A DNA stretch of 64,000 bases from Clostridiales bacterium (GTDB lineage: Bacteria > Bacillota > Clostridia > Christensenellales > CAG-314). The stretch spans positions 28,493 through 92,492 of the forward strand of contig DPQS01000029.1 of the NCBI GenBank assembly GCA_003537755.1, written 5' to 3'. The notes below the pieces were generated by a model. The model ran no database searches and had not been told where the DNA came from. It was given only the letters and a program-made list of their open reading frames with translations. The position numbers and the translations under genes are program-made. Positions 18,318 through 28,400 of the stretch are shown piece by piece; position 1 is the first letter of the stretch; the number at the start of each line of letters is the position of its first letter.

Positions 18318-19355
18318 ATGAAACTTACAAAATACAGCGGTAACCCAATACTGAAACCCAACCCTGACAACGCCTGGGAAGAGCGTTGCGTGCTTAATCC
18401 CGCGGTGGTGTACGACGAAACGAAAAACAAGTTTGTTATGCTTTACCGTGCGGCAGGTAACGATGTGCGCCATCAGATCAAACTCGGGCTTGCCGAAAGC
18501 GACGACGGCGTGCATTTTACGCGAATGTCCGAACAAGCGGTGTTTGCCGGCAGTCACGAAGAACCCGACGGCGGTTGCGTGGAAGACCCTCGCCTTGTGA
18601 AAATCGGCGATATGTATTACCTTACTTATGCGGCCCGTGCTTATGCTCCCGGACGATATTGGTTGGAACCGTATGTAGAGGGCGTGACCAAAGCCCCGAG
18701 ATACCTTGACGAAACAGATCTTCTCGGCGACGAAGTGCCGTACTTTGCAAAAGAAAACATCACGGTAAGTTACCTTGCGGCAACAAAAGATTTTCGCGTG
18801 TATAAAAAATTCGGTCGCATTACCGAAGCGACGGTGGACGATCGCGACGTGTATTTGTTTCCCGAAAAGGTAGGCGACAAGTATGTCATGATTTCCCGTC
18901 CCAAGTTCAGAAACGCAGGCGTATCCATGCCGTCGATATGGATTTCTTTCGGAGACGATCTGATAGAATACGGCAAGCCGCAACTGCTTATGACAGGCGA
19001 GCAATGGTGGGAAACACAACGCATCGGCGGCGGTACACCGCCCGTCAAGACCGACAAGGGGTGGTTTATGCTGTACCACGGCGTTGACGACAAGGGCGTT
19101 TATCGTGTGGGCGCGGTACTGCTTGACCTGAACAACCCTGCCAAAATCGTGGCGCGTACCAAAGATTACATCATGGAACCCGACCGGGATTTCGAGTTGC
19201 AAGGCATCTACGAGGGGTGCGTATTCCCGACGGGTGCGGTGGTCAAGGACGGCACTTTGTACGTTTACTACGGCTGCGCCGACATGTACATAGGTCTTGC
19301 GACATGCGATTTCGCCACCTTGGTTGACTACTTATACAACGAGTGTAAACTGTAA
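18318..19355 (+). CDS. GH130 family glycoside phosphorylase
   Basis: 345-aa GH130 enzyme, paralogue of the protein at 20621. Motifs: SGNPILKPNP at the N-terminus, GGCVEDPRLV with the catalytic Asp at about residue 90, RIGGGTPPV, and MLYHGVDDKGVYRVGAVLLD. I chose ATG 18318 because it aligns with the paralogue's start; a TTG at 18294 would add eight residues and cannot be excluded, since the AAAAGG at 18297 is rather far from the ATG. Known activities in the family include mannosyl-glucose, mannosyl-GlcNAc and mannooligosaccharide phosphorylases. It is the last gene of the operon. Confidence 0.9.
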   Translation: MKLTKYSGNPILKPNPDNAWEERCVLNPAVVYDETKNKFVMLYRAAGNDVRHQIKLGLAESDDGVHFTRMSEQAVFAGSHEEPDGGCVEDPRLVKIGDMYYLTYAARAYAPGRYWLEPYVEGVTKAPRYLDETDLLGDEVPYFAKENITVSYLAATKDFRVYKKFGRITEATVDDRDVYLFPEKVGDKYVMISRPKFRNAGVSMPSIWISFGDDLIEYGKPQLLMTGEQWWETQRIGGGTPPVKTDKGWFMLYHGVDDKGVYRVGAVLLDLNNPAKIVARTKDYIMEPDRDFELQGIYEGCVFPTGAVVKDGTLYVYYGCADMYIGLATCDFATLVDYLYNECKL

Positions 19356-19358
19356 AAA

Positions 19359-19419
19359 GTAAGCAAAAAATCAATACGTATGTAAAAACTGCGTACTAAA
19401 TATCAACAAATTTGCTTAC
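19359..19419. repeat. Long inverted repeat enclosing an ATACGTAT palindrome
   Basis: GTAAGCAAA at 19359-19367 and its complement TTTGCTTAC at 19411-19419 flank AATACGTATG (19372-19381). The enclosed 19372-19400 is a diverged relative of the 29-nt element at 33041, 39988 and 54284. A similar arrangement (GTAAGCAAAAA, then CAATACGTTATG) lies at 36570-36595. A regulatory role or RNA structure is possible. Confidence 0.4.
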
Positions 19420-19438
19420 AAACAGACTACAATATTTG

Positions 19439-19480
19439 AAAAAAACGGGATTGCTTCGCCGCAAAGCGGTAAGTAATCCC
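19439..19480 (-). terminator. Intrinsic terminator of the AraC-type gene
   Basis: The hairpin at 19447-19480 has a GGGATT/AATCCC base and inner CTT/AAG and CCGC/GCGG stems. Read on the minus strand it is followed by seven T residues (complement of 19439-19445, after one intervening base). It lies 51 bp past the AraC stop and could also slow + strand transcripts from the convergent operon. Confidence 0.75.
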
Positions 19481-19530
19481 ATTTGTATTTCCGATTATTT
19501 TGTATTTCCGATTGTAATGGCAGTGATCGT

Positions 19531-20397
19531 TCAAAACGTTTTACGAAAATGCCCCGGGGTCGTTCCGTAAGCGTTTTTGAAATAGGTGTTGAAAGAAGCA
19601 AGATTCGTAAAACCAACAAACTCGGCAATGTCAATCACTTTCATGTCGGTGGTCATAAGCAAGTTTTGTGCGTAACGCAACTTGTAGTTGACCAGAAATT
19701 TGTGCGGAGTCGTGCCGAATTTTTCGTTGAACAGTCGTGTAAGTTGCATGCGGCTGTAATTGAGCAATATGCTGAGATCGGCAATCGAGTAGTGCAGGAA
19801 CTCCGTCTTTTTCATTGCTTTGTTCAGTGTTTGTACCCACTGCGGTTGTTCGTTCAGTCGGCCGTAGTCGATAAAGTCAACGCTTTTGCGGTACAAAAAC
19901 TGCATTACTATCATTACCGCGCCGCAAAGCAGACCGTCGTACTCTTTGTAGGCGTCATCGGGCAAAAACATCACCTGGTGGATTATCTCTTCCACTTGCG
20001 TAGTCAACTCGGCAGGAAAAGTTTGCTTGCGCGACATTTTTTGCAGTGTGGCGAAGAAACTGTCGGAGAACATATCGGCGAGACGTTTTATCGCCGATTC
20101 CCGGGCAATGATGTTGATGTATCGTATTTTTTCCGAACCGACTTTCTTCAGGTAGTGGGTATCGGCCGTGGTGGAAAAGAACATTTGCCCTGCCGTTACG
20201 GGGATTTTTTGCCCGTTAAGCACGTTGTTCAATTTGCCTTCGGTAAGCAATGTAAATTCCCAGTAGTCGTCATGTCCGTGCGTGGTTGTGTAGTCAAATG
20301 TGTTGATGTGGTAGGAAAAATCGATTTTGTCGATAAAATTCTCCACGCGTTTGCTTGTGATATTGTCGTTGGTAAATTTGTAATCTATCATGATCAC
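19531..20397 (-). CDS. AraC-family transcriptional regulator
   Basis: 288-aa regulator with an N-terminal cupin-like sugar-sensing domain (FDYTTTHGHDDYWEFTLLTEG at the start) and a C-terminal pair of helix-turn-helix motifs (SIADLSILLNYSRMQLTRLF and MKVIDIAEFVGFTNLASFN) ending in GTTPGHFRKTF, the AraC signature. It is the only gene on the minus strand. It is divergent from the GH130/ABC operon at 20621 and convergent with the GH29 operon. Both of those units carry the same palindrome upstream (15516 and 20474), making it their likely regulator and possibly its own (inference). Confidence 0.93.
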   Translation of the reverse strand: MIMIDYKFTNDNITSKRVENFIDKIDFSYHINTFDYTTTHGHDDYWEFTLLTEGKLNNVLNGQKIPVTAGQMFFSTTADTHYLKKVGSEKIRYINIIARESAIKRLADMFSDSFFATLQKMSRKQTFPAELTTQVEEIIHQVMFLPDDAYKEYDGLLCGAVMIVMQFLYRKSVDFIDYGRLNEQPQWVQTLNKAMKKTEFLHYSIADLSILLNYSRMQLTRLFNEKFGTTPHKFLVNYKLRYAQNLLMTTDMKVIDIAEFVGFTNLASFNTYFKNAYGTTPGHFRKTF

Positions 20398-20473
20398 ATT
20401 ATACCTGTTTGTTTGACGGCTGTCAACGTTCGATGTTTGATTTTTGCTTTATTTTACGGCAAAAATGTTATGT

Positions 20474-20500
20474 AATGTTACAAATTGCCAATTATTTGTA
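20474..20500 (+). promoter_or_regulatory. Palindromic operator candidate, copy 2
   Basis: A perfect inverted repeat TACAAAT-N8-ATTTGTA spans 20479-20500, preceded by AATGTTA. AATGTTA also occurs one helical turn upstream (20464-20470). The element closely matches 15516-15543. It lies in the divergent region between the AraC gene and the operon at 20621. Confidence 0.6.
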
Positions 20501-20525
20501 AAAAGTTGTGGCAAATTCGTATAGA
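20496..20525 (+). promoter_or_regulatory. Candidate promoter of the cassette A operon
   Basis: TTGTAA at 20496-20501 and TATAGA at 20520-20525 are separated by 18 bp. The weak -35 overlaps the palindrome, as expected for a regulated promoter. It leaves a leader of roughly 90 nt before the start at 20621. Confidence 0.4.
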
Positions 20526-20620
20526 GTGACGGACTTTGAACATGGTAAAATTTCTACGAAGGGACGATTGTTCGCCGAAAAAGGCACATGTCGTTTCTAC
20601 GCAGGAAGAGGTGTATAAAT

Positions 20621-21661
20621 ATGGAACTTAACTTTAAGCGATACGATGGCAATCCGATACTCAGACCAAACCCGCAAAATCAATGGGAAAACTTGTGCGT
20701 GCTCAATCCCGCAGTGGTATTTGACAAGGAAACGAATAAGTTTGTAATGGTGTATCGTGCCGGTGGCGACGAAATAAAACATCACATCAGACTGGGACTG
20801 GCAACAAGCGACGACGGATTTAACTTTGTTCGTTACGCCGACAAACCCGTATTCGACGTGGACGAAAACGACGCCGACGGCGGTTGCGTGGAAGACCCTC
20901 GTATTGTAAATATCGACGGCATATACTACATGACCTATGCTTCGCGCGCATATGCCCCGGGGCGTTACTGGTTGCCGATTGAACAAAAACGCAAGGAAAC
21001 GAGCGCGTGGATGCGTCCGCATGCCGACACCGAACCGTGGTTTTTGCGTACCAACGAAACCGTTACATATCTTGCCGCAACAAAAGATTTTGTCAGTTAC
21101 AAACGGCTCGGTCGCATCACCGACGCAAGGGAAGACGACCGTGACGTAGTGTTGTTTCCACGTAAAATCAACGGCAAATTTTACCGCATATCCCGTCCTG
21201 TGTTAAACCGGGACCGCTCGATGTGGATTTCGTCAAGCGACGACTTGATGGAGTGGCCGACGCGTGCTAAACTGTATTCGGGGGTGGAACCTTGGGAAAA
21301 CAGCCGTTTGGGCGCAGGCTGTCCGCCTATCGAAACGGACGACGGTTGGTTGTTGATTTACCACGGGGTAAACGAAAATGACAAGTGCTACCGCGTGGGA
21401 CTTATGATGCTGGACAGGGACGACCCGTCCAAAATCATTGCGCGTAGTAAAAACTTTGTTTTAGAGCCTACGACGGACTACGAAAAGGACGGTTTGTACG
21501 CGGGTTGCGTGTTCCCGACCGGCGCTGTCGTCAAGGACGGCATCTTGTACGTTTACTACGGTTGCGCCGACAAGTATGTCGCGGTAGTGACGGAAAAATT
21601 GCAAAACGTGCTGGACTACATGAAACTTCCGCAAAATAAGTGCGAACAGCAGAATGGATAA
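20621..21661 (+). CDS. GH130 family glycoside phosphorylase
   Basis: 346-aa GH130 enzyme closely related to the one at 18318. Motifs: YDGNPILRPNP, GGCVEDPRIV with the catalytic Asp at about residue 92, RLGAGCPPI and LIYHGVNENDKCYRVGLMML. I chose ATG 20621 because AGGAAGAGG lies 9 bp upstream and the protein then starts like its paralogue; an ATG at 20588 would add eleven unrelated residues. It is cytoplasmic. It leads the operon into the ABC importer of cassette A, whose binding-protein gene follows 13 bp downstream. Confidence 0.9.
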   Translation: MELNFKRYDGNPILRPNPQNQWENLCVLNPAVVFDKETNKFVMVYRAGGDEIKHHIRLGLATSDDGFNFVRYADKPVFDVDENDADGGCVEDPRIVNIDGIYYMTYASRAYAPGRYWLPIEQKRKETSAWMRPHADTEPWFLRTNETVTYLAATKDFVSYKRLGRITDAREDDRDVVLFPRKINGKFYRISRPVLNRDRSMWISSSDDLMEWPTRAKLYSGVEPWENSRLGAGCPPIETDDGWLLIYHGVNENDKCYRVGLMMLDRDDPSKIIARSKNFVLEPTTDYEKDGLYAGCVFPTGAVVKDGILYVYYGCADKYVAVVTEKLQNVLDYMKLPQNKCEQQNG

Positions 21662-21674
21662 AGGAGTTACTTCG

Positions 21675-23363
21675 ATGAAAAACACAGTAAAAATCATTTC
21701 TTTGTTGTTGTGCTTCATGATGGTTTTTGCCATTGTCGCAGGATGTCATCGCGACAATAGTGAAGATCAGAAGGTTGACAAAAGCAAAACGCAATTGTAC
21801 GTCAAGTACTACAACGGCGGTTTCGGCGACGAGTGGCTCAACCAACTTTGCGCCGAGTTCGAAGCGATGTACGCCGACGCTCACTTTGAAGAAGGTAAGA
21901 CGGGCGTACAAATAATGAAAGAGTTTAACCGCGGGCAGCTATCCGGACCTAACGATATGAAGGGCAAGCCTATCAACGTGTATATGATGGAAAACATCGA
22001 TTACTACACCTACGTTGCAGGCGGCACAATGCTCGACTTGACCGACGTGGTAAACGACTACGCCGTAACGGGTAAGGATACGAAGGAAACGGAAACCAAG
22101 ATTGTCAACAAAATCATAGATTCTTACGACGAGTTTTTGAACGTATCCGGTAAGTACTACGCTTTGCCGCTGTTTGAAACGTCAATAAACCTCAACTACG
22201 ACATCGATATGTTTGAGCAAAGAGGTTTGTATTTTGCAGAAGGTAAAACCGCGGAAGATTTTACCGAAGCGGACTTTGCGGACGAAAGCAAAATATCCGC
22301 ATTGTTTATCAACAACGCCGATGACGCCCGCGCCAACGGGCCCGACGGAAAACCCGACACAAGCGACGACGGTTTGCCCGCAACGTACAAGGATTTCCGC
22401 GCATTGACAATCTACATGAAGATTACCGGCGTAACCCCGTTTGTATGGAACGGTTACGAAACAGGCTATCTTACCGGTCTTATCAACGACATGTGGGCAA
22501 ACAACGAAGGTGCGGAGCAAATGAAGCTCAACTTCACGTTTGACGGCACGGCAAAAACATTGGTCGAACTTGACAACAACGGAAAAGTCGTCAGAAACGA
22601 GGACGGAAGCGTCAAATTGGCAAATGAAACCACCGTTAACGAAGAAAACAAAAACCTTTTGCAATTGCAAAAAGGCAAACTCGACGCAATGGAATTTGCC
22701 AAACTGTTGCTTGACGACGGCTTGGGCAACAAAAACAGTGCAAACTACTACTCCAAGTCTTTTGACAGCGGTTTCAGCAATATCAATGCACAAAACTACT
22801 TCCTGGATCCCGACGGAAACAACGTAGATCCTATCGGATTTCTTGTTGATGGCGGATGGTGGTACAACGAGGCAAAGGTGCCCGCCGACCGCAACATCGG
22901 TATTTTGCCCCTGCCCAAAACGGACGCAAACCAAATCGGCAAACCTAATACCAAGGTGTCCGACCGATCGTCATTTATCTTTGTAAACAACGAAACGACT
23001 GCGGCGGTGCAACCCGTTGCCAAGGCATTTGTAAGTTTCCTTCAAAGCGATTACGCAATGGAAACCTACACCAAGTACACAAATACCTTCCGCGCAATGA
23101 AGTACGACTTGTCAACGGAAACGCTCAACGTGATGAGCGCGTACGGCAAAAGCGTCTACGCAACTCGCAACAGCGACGATACGACCGTTTTGCCATGGAC
23201 GCCGATTTCGCAAGTGGCGCGCAAAAACGCAAGTTTGCTCAGTTACCGCACGTATGGTTTCAGTGTAAACACGCAGGAAAACAATCCGCTGATTTACTTC
23301 AAAGATCACGCCAACGCAACTGCGGTAAGTTACTTCGAGACAATCTGGAATTTCCGTAAGTAG
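21675..23363 (+). CDS. ABC transporter substrate-binding lipoprotein (cassette A)
   Basis: About 562 aa, of the larger extracellular binding-protein type seen with oligosaccharide importers. Lipobox IVAGC (Cys24) follows a clear signal peptide. The mature start QLYVKYYNGGFGDEW resembles the cassette B protein (QLRIGNYYGGLGDGW). WWYNEAKVPADRNIGILPLP in the C-terminal half is a typical family segment. ATG 21675 has AAGGAG about 10 bp upstream, overlapping the GH130 stop; the ATG at 21654 lies inside the previous gene. Two permeases follow after a 175-bp gap with a strong hairpin. Confidence 0.92.
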   Translation: MKNTVKIISLLLCFMMVFAIVAGCHRDNSEDQKVDKSKTQLYVKYYNGGFGDEWLNQLCAEFEAMYADAHFEEGKTGVQIMKEFNRGQLSGPNDMKGKPINVYMMENIDYYTYVAGGTMLDLTDVVNDYAVTGKDTKETETKIVNKIIDSYDEFLNVSGKYYALPLFETSINLNYDIDMFEQRGLYFAEGKTAEDFTEADFADESKISALFINNADDARANGPDGKPDTSDDGLPATYKDFRALTIYMKITGVTPFVWNGYETGYLTGLINDMWANNEGAEQMKLNFTFDGTAKTLVELDNNGKVVRNEDGSVKLANETTVNEENKNLLQLQKGKLDAMEFAKLLLDDGLGNKNSANYYSKSFDSGFSNINAQNYFLDPDGNNVDPIGFLVDGGWWYNEAKVPADRNIGILPLPKTDANQIGKPNTKVSDRSSFIFVNNETTAAVQPVAKAFVSFLQSDYAMETYTKYTNTFRAMKYDLSTETLNVMSAYGKSVYATRNSDDTTVLPWTPISQVARKNASLLSYRTYGFSVNTQENNPLIYFKDHANATAVSYFETIWNFRK

Positions 23364-23469
23364 CGAATGGCAGCGGTTCCGTTGTCGGCGCGAATAGTTT
23401 TTGCTTGTGAGACAACGGCTGATTGTGCGTTAAACGTCCTCTGCGTATCCTGCAAGACCAATTAAACGG

Positions 23470-23507
23470 GCGGCGGCAACGGTTTGGCATTGTTTGGCTG
23501 CCGCCGC
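23470..23507 (+). other. GC-rich intergenic hairpin between binding protein and permease
   Basis: GCGGCGGCA at 23470-23478 pairs with TGCCGCCGC at 23499-23507. No T-run follows, so it is more likely an mRNA stabiliser or processing site than a terminator. Such hairpins behind binding-protein genes can raise the level of that component over its permeases. Confidence 0.5.
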
Positions 23508-23538
23508 ACAAAAAAGCTCCCGATAAAAGGGGAAAAAC

Positions 23539-24480
23539 ATGACAGGACAAAAGTTAAATGCCGCAAGTGCGGTCAAGAAAAAAATGTCCATGAAGAAGAG
23601 CGGAACGCTGTTTTACGTAACGATGATTGCGCTTCCGCTGTTGCAGTTTGTGATATTCTACGTAATTGTCAACTTCAACAGTATTCTTATGGCGTTTCAG
23701 AATTACGACAACTCTACGGGAAAGGAAGTAATTACCTTCACCTGGGACAACTTTGCGTACTTTTTCAGCGCAGACGTTGTCGCCGACTTGTGGTTGTGTA
23801 TCAAAAATTCGTTGATGTACCTTGCGCTCAACGTCTTTGTCGTCATGCCCGTAAGTTTGCTGTTCAGCTACTACGTGTTCAAAAAGTTTCGTATGGCAAA
23901 GTTGTTTAAGGTGATTATGTTTTTGCCCAGTATAGTTTGTTCTACGGCAATGGTCATCTTTTACAAGTACTACGTCAACGACGCTTTAAGCGGTATGTTC
24001 GGCGGACCGGTAATCGGGCCTACATTCAATGCGCACCAACAAGGCGTGCTTATCGTGTTCTATTTGTTGATGAGTTTTTCGGGCAACATTTTGTTGTACA
24101 TCAACGCGATGTGTCAAACGCCCGAATCGGTAATAGAAGCGGCAAGAATCGACGGCGCAAAGGAAGGACAAATCTTCCTGCACGTGGTTGTTCCGCAAAT
24201 CTGGGGGACGATTGTGTCGCTATTAGTCATCTTCTTTGCATGGGTGGCTACCAACCAGGCTTACTTGTTTACCTTCTACGGTTTCAATGCCAACCGTGAG
24301 TATCAGACAATAGGCTACTACCTGTTCAACATGGTGCAGGACGGCAGATTTACGAGTTCCGCATTGGAACAAAACTACCGCAAGGCGTCCGCGCTCGGGC
24401 TGATGCTGACGCTTATTGTCGCGCCCGTTACCATTCTTGTCCGCAACCTTATGTTGAAGTACGGACCGAAAGAGGACTAA
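23539..24480 (+). CDS. Sugar ABC transporter permease, MalF-like (cassette A)
   Basis: 313-aa membrane protein with about six hydrophobic segments and a positively charged N-terminus. The EAA loop reads SVIEAARIDGAKEG then VVVPQIWGT, the site that contacts the ATPase. It is homologous to the permease at 43642 in cassette B (both have LPLLQF-IFY near the start). Ribosome binding site AAAGGGG. The partner permease begins 12 bp downstream. Confidence 0.92.
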   Translation: MTGQKLNAASAVKKKMSMKKSGTLFYVTMIALPLLQFVIFYVIVNFNSILMAFQNYDNSTGKEVITFTWDNFAYFFSADVVADLWLCIKNSLMYLALNVFVVMPVSLLFSYYVFKKFRMAKLFKVIMFLPSIVCSTAMVIFYKYYVNDALSGMFGGPVIGPTFNAHQQGVLIVFYLLMSFSGNILLYINAMCQTPESVIEAARIDGAKEGQIFLHVVVPQIWGTIVSLLVIFFAWVATNQAYLFTFYGFNANREYQTIGYYLFNMVQDGRFTSSALEQNYRKASALGLMLTLIVAPVTILVRNLMLKYGPKED

Positions 24481-24492
24481 GGGAGGCGGCAT

Positions 24493-25404
24493 ATGGCACA
24501 AACTAAACTTAAAACTTTCGGTAAACGCAAACTAAGCGTGTTTGAGTTGATTGTCATGGTGTTGCTCATTGCGTACTGTGTTGCGGTTGTGGCGTTGTTG
24601 GTGTGGGGCTTTATGGCTTCCTTCCGTACCGATCAATCGGTGGCGCAACGTCCGTGGGCGATGTTTGAAGATTTGACGATAGACAACTATCTGGAAGTGT
24701 TTGACAACTTCAAAACTTTCAAATACGTAGACGGCGGCACCCGGACGGTTTACTTCGAGGAAATGTTTCTTAATTCGCTGTTGTATGCGGGCGGCGGAGC
24801 ATTGATGCAAACGTTGTGTACGGCAATAGTTGCGTACCTTACTGCAAAGTACGACAACTTGTGCAGCAAAATAGTGCATTACACGGTAATTGTCACGTTG
24901 TCATTGCCCATTGTAGGCAACCTGGCAAGTATGTTGCAAATATCCAAGGCTTTGGGGCTGTTCGACAACATTGTCGGGTCGTGGATAATGAAGTTCGGTT
25001 TCAACAATATCTACTACCTTATTTTCTACGCATTTTTCAAAAAAGTCCCGTGGGAATATGCCGAATCGACATTTCTCGACGGCGGCAATCATTACACGGT
25101 GTTTTTCCGTATAATGCTGCCCCTGGCAATGCCGCTTATCGCGACGGTATTTTTGCTTAACTTTATACAGTACTGGAACGACTTTGAAACGCCGTACATG
25201 TTTTTGCCCAACCACACAACGGCAGGCATAATGCTGTATATGTCCATTATAGGCGGCGGCGGATCATGGTCCGGACCAAGCCCCATACCGCTTACTCCGC
25301 AGCTTGCGGCGGCGTTTATGGTGTTTTTGCCGATATTTGTACTGTTTCTTGTGTTCCGCAACAAAATAATGGGCAACTTGTCCGAAGGAGGTATCAAGGG
25401 TTGA
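24493..25404 (+). CDS. Sugar ABC transporter permease, MalG-like (cassette A)
   Basis: 303-aa membrane permease. The EAA loop is slightly degenerate (WEYAESTFLDGGNHY then IMLPLAMP). The C-terminus ends MGNLSEGGIKG. It is homologous to the permease at 44566. Ribosome binding site AGGGAGG. The stop overlaps the TTG start of the giant protein downstream. Confidence 0.92.
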   Translation: MAQTKLKTFGKRKLSVFELIVMVLLIAYCVAVVALLVWGFMASFRTDQSVAQRPWAMFEDLTIDNYLEVFDNFKTFKYVDGGTRTVYFEEMFLNSLLYAGGGALMQTLCTAIVAYLTAKYDNLCSKIVHYTVIVTLSLPIVGNLASMLQISKALGLFDNIVGSWIMKFGFNNIYYLIFYAFFKKVPWEYAESTFLDGGNHYTVFFRIMLPLAMPLIATVFLLNFIQYWNDFETPYMFLPNHTTAGIMLYMSIIGGGGSWSGPSPIPLTPQLAAAFMVFLPIFVLFLVFRNKIMGNLSEGGIKG

Positions 25405-28400
25405 CGACTACAAAACGTATCGCTTTATTTGTGTTGTGCTTTGTGTTGGTCGCAAGCGTAGTTGCTTTGGCAATTACTTTTGGCGGCGGCTTCAAGGCAT
25501 ATGCTTCGGACGTGTTCGATTACGTCGGGACGATAAAAACGGTCAACGGCTCGATTGAAGGCAACAGACGCGGTTTGCGGTTGTACGGCTACGACAGCGG
25601 TGTTACGGCAAACTTCAAAAACGCGCAAACCGACGTGTTCGGCGCGGAGTTGCAAATCGGCTCGCACGAAGGCAAGAAGGACCTTAAAAAGTATTCGTTG
25701 GTATTTACCGACGTAAAAAGCGGCAAAAGTTTTGCCGTGCAAGTGGTTTCTTACAGCGACTACAACGATGTAGGCGTTGTGTGCAACGGCAACAAGGGCG
25801 GCATTGTGTACTACGAACGTAAAAACGCCGCATACGGAATGACCGCAGGCTACAACGAAGACGGCGTGTATACAAGGTTTACGTCGGCAATCTGCAATCT
25901 GACCTTCGATCCGCAAAGTATGCAGGTCAGGGTCAAAGCCGACGACGGTAATTTCCGCGTGGTGTGGGACTTTACCAAGCAATACAACGACGGCAAATTG
26001 CTTGCCAATGACCTGCCCGTATTCGGAGAGTATACCGTATCGATTGTTTTGGACGAGATTTCGGCAAACAGTCGCGGCGACCTGATGGTTTACACCTTCG
26101 GCGGATATTCGCTTGCCGACGAAACGGTGACATATCGTCCGACAATCTTGTTGCAAAAAGGTCTTAAACCGATTGTCGGTAAACAATTTACTTTACCCGT
26201 GGCAAAGGTCACGGACGATGACGGCAAGGATGCTTCGGACAAAATAACCGCAACGGTGTACAATGCCGACGGAACGGTGCTTGCCGACAACGTAAAAACG
26301 TTTATTCCGCAAAATGCCGAAACTATATATGTTTACTACAAGTACACGGACGGACAAACGACCGCCGACTTGTGGTACAAAACGCAAGCGATTACAGAAA
26401 GCGACATTACGGCAAAGTTCGATTACGACGGCGAGTTGCCCGTCAAGGTGGGCGTAGGTGCAAAAATTACGATACCTTCCGCGACGGTTGCTTCCAATGT
26501 GCTTGAAAGCGGCAGTGAAGAGTGCGTCGTTACTGTAAAAAAAGACGGCGTTGCGGTGGACGGCTACCAAAACATACCGGACGGATTTGTGTACGAAGTC
26601 AAGGAACAAGGCAACTACGAAGTAATTTACGGCGGAAAGACATCTGCCGTGTACAAAACGGATACAAAAACATTTACCGCGGACGAAAAAATGCTTGCGG
26701 TAAACGTGGATGCTGTGGAGGAGTTCGCTTACGGGGCAACGTACAAATTGCCCGTTGCGGAGTTCTGTTTGGGTACAAACAAAACGGAAGTAAATGCAAC
26801 CGTAACGTATCCTTCGGGCAAGCAAGCCGACGGCACAATTGCTCTTGACGAAGCAGGCAAGTATACGGTAGGCTACAGTGCGACAATCGACGGAGCAAAT
26901 TACACGCACGAAGAAACTTTTGTTGTCAAATTGCCCTATGCCGACAACTTCGACGGCAATGCGGAATATGCGCAAATGCGCGGCAACAATGAGTTTAAGG
27001 GCGTCAGACTGTCGCTTGCAAACAACCAAACCGTGACATACAACAAGGCTATCGATTTGTCGGATTACACATTTAACGCCGCTACAAACAAGGGCAAAAC
27101 TCTCCTGGAACTCAACCTCGACCCAAAGACAATCGGGTCTGCCGACATCGATTCGCTTTACGTCGTGTTTACCGACAAGTACGATTCGACCAATTACTTC
27201 TCGGTGCGCCTGAAGTACTTGTCGTATTCTCCGCTCAGCACTTTCATTCGTGTACGGTCGAGCAATCAGGCAAGCTGGGTCGGGTACAACTACGACTTTT
27301 ATTCCTCTGCTCTTCGCGTCGATGCGGCGGCGGTGCACGAAGAGGGCGGATTTATCTCGTCTGCATCATTTACTCACAGGCTTGACGAATACGACTTCGG
27401 ATACGGCTCTTTGAAACTTTACTTCGATTACCGGACAAAATGCCTGTATTCGCAACCGTTGTGGCTTACGGGACACAACGACGGCGCTCACCCCGAGTAC
27501 AACTCGCGCAATGTTCCGTGGCTTGTGTACGATCTGGACAGTTCCGACAACACGTTGTCCGCAGGTAACAAGCCGTGGGGCGGTTTTACTACGGGCGAGG
27601 CATATGTCAGTGTTTATGCCAAGGGCGTAAGCAGTACGGCGGACGTGTTTATGCTGAACATCGGCGGCGAAGACCTGACAACTCCGCTGTTTGACGATAC
27701 AAAAGCTCCGACAATTACCGTAGACGTGGACAAAAACAACGTCCCGTCTGCAAAGGTCGGTTTGCCATACAAAGTGTTTGATTTTACGGCAATCGACGCC
27801 GATTCCACAGTGGTAAACAAGGGCGTTACGGTAACAAACAACGCAACGGGCAAGCAAGTTGCGCTTGACGACAACAATTGCTTTACGCCGATCGAGGGCG
27901 AGTACACGCTTGCCTACTATGCCGTGGACGCATTCGGCTACCGCACCGAAGAAATAATCAACGTAAAGGCAAGTCGCAACGTAGAAACCCCGCAAATTAC
28001 CGTTTCCGACGGATTGCCGCGGACAGCTTACTACGGGCAGACAATCACTCTTGCCGATTGCCTGATTACAAAACAAGGTGCAGGCAATGCAGTTGTCGAT
28101 GTAAAGGTAACTTGCGGCGACGTCGAAGTGCCCGTGACAAACGGTAAATTTGTTTGTCTGGGCGCAATCGGAACGTACAACGTTGTTTACACCGTTACCG
28201 ACTACATCGGTCAAACGGCGCAGGTAAAGAAGAAAATCATCGTGTCGCTGAGCGACGAATTGCAGTTTGATGAACAGACAATCAGCCTTCCCAAGGCATT
28301 TATGCATGGCGACAAGGTGTATTTCGGCGAGTACTCGGCGGTGTACTATGACGCCGACCTGAAACAAATCACCGTGCCTGCAACAATCAGTGTAACGGAC

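Noticed and set aside
19483..20475. 330-codon + strand ORF opposite the AraC gene
   Set aside because: The minus-strand frame has full AraC-family motifs; the + frame has none and spans the terminator side and operator.
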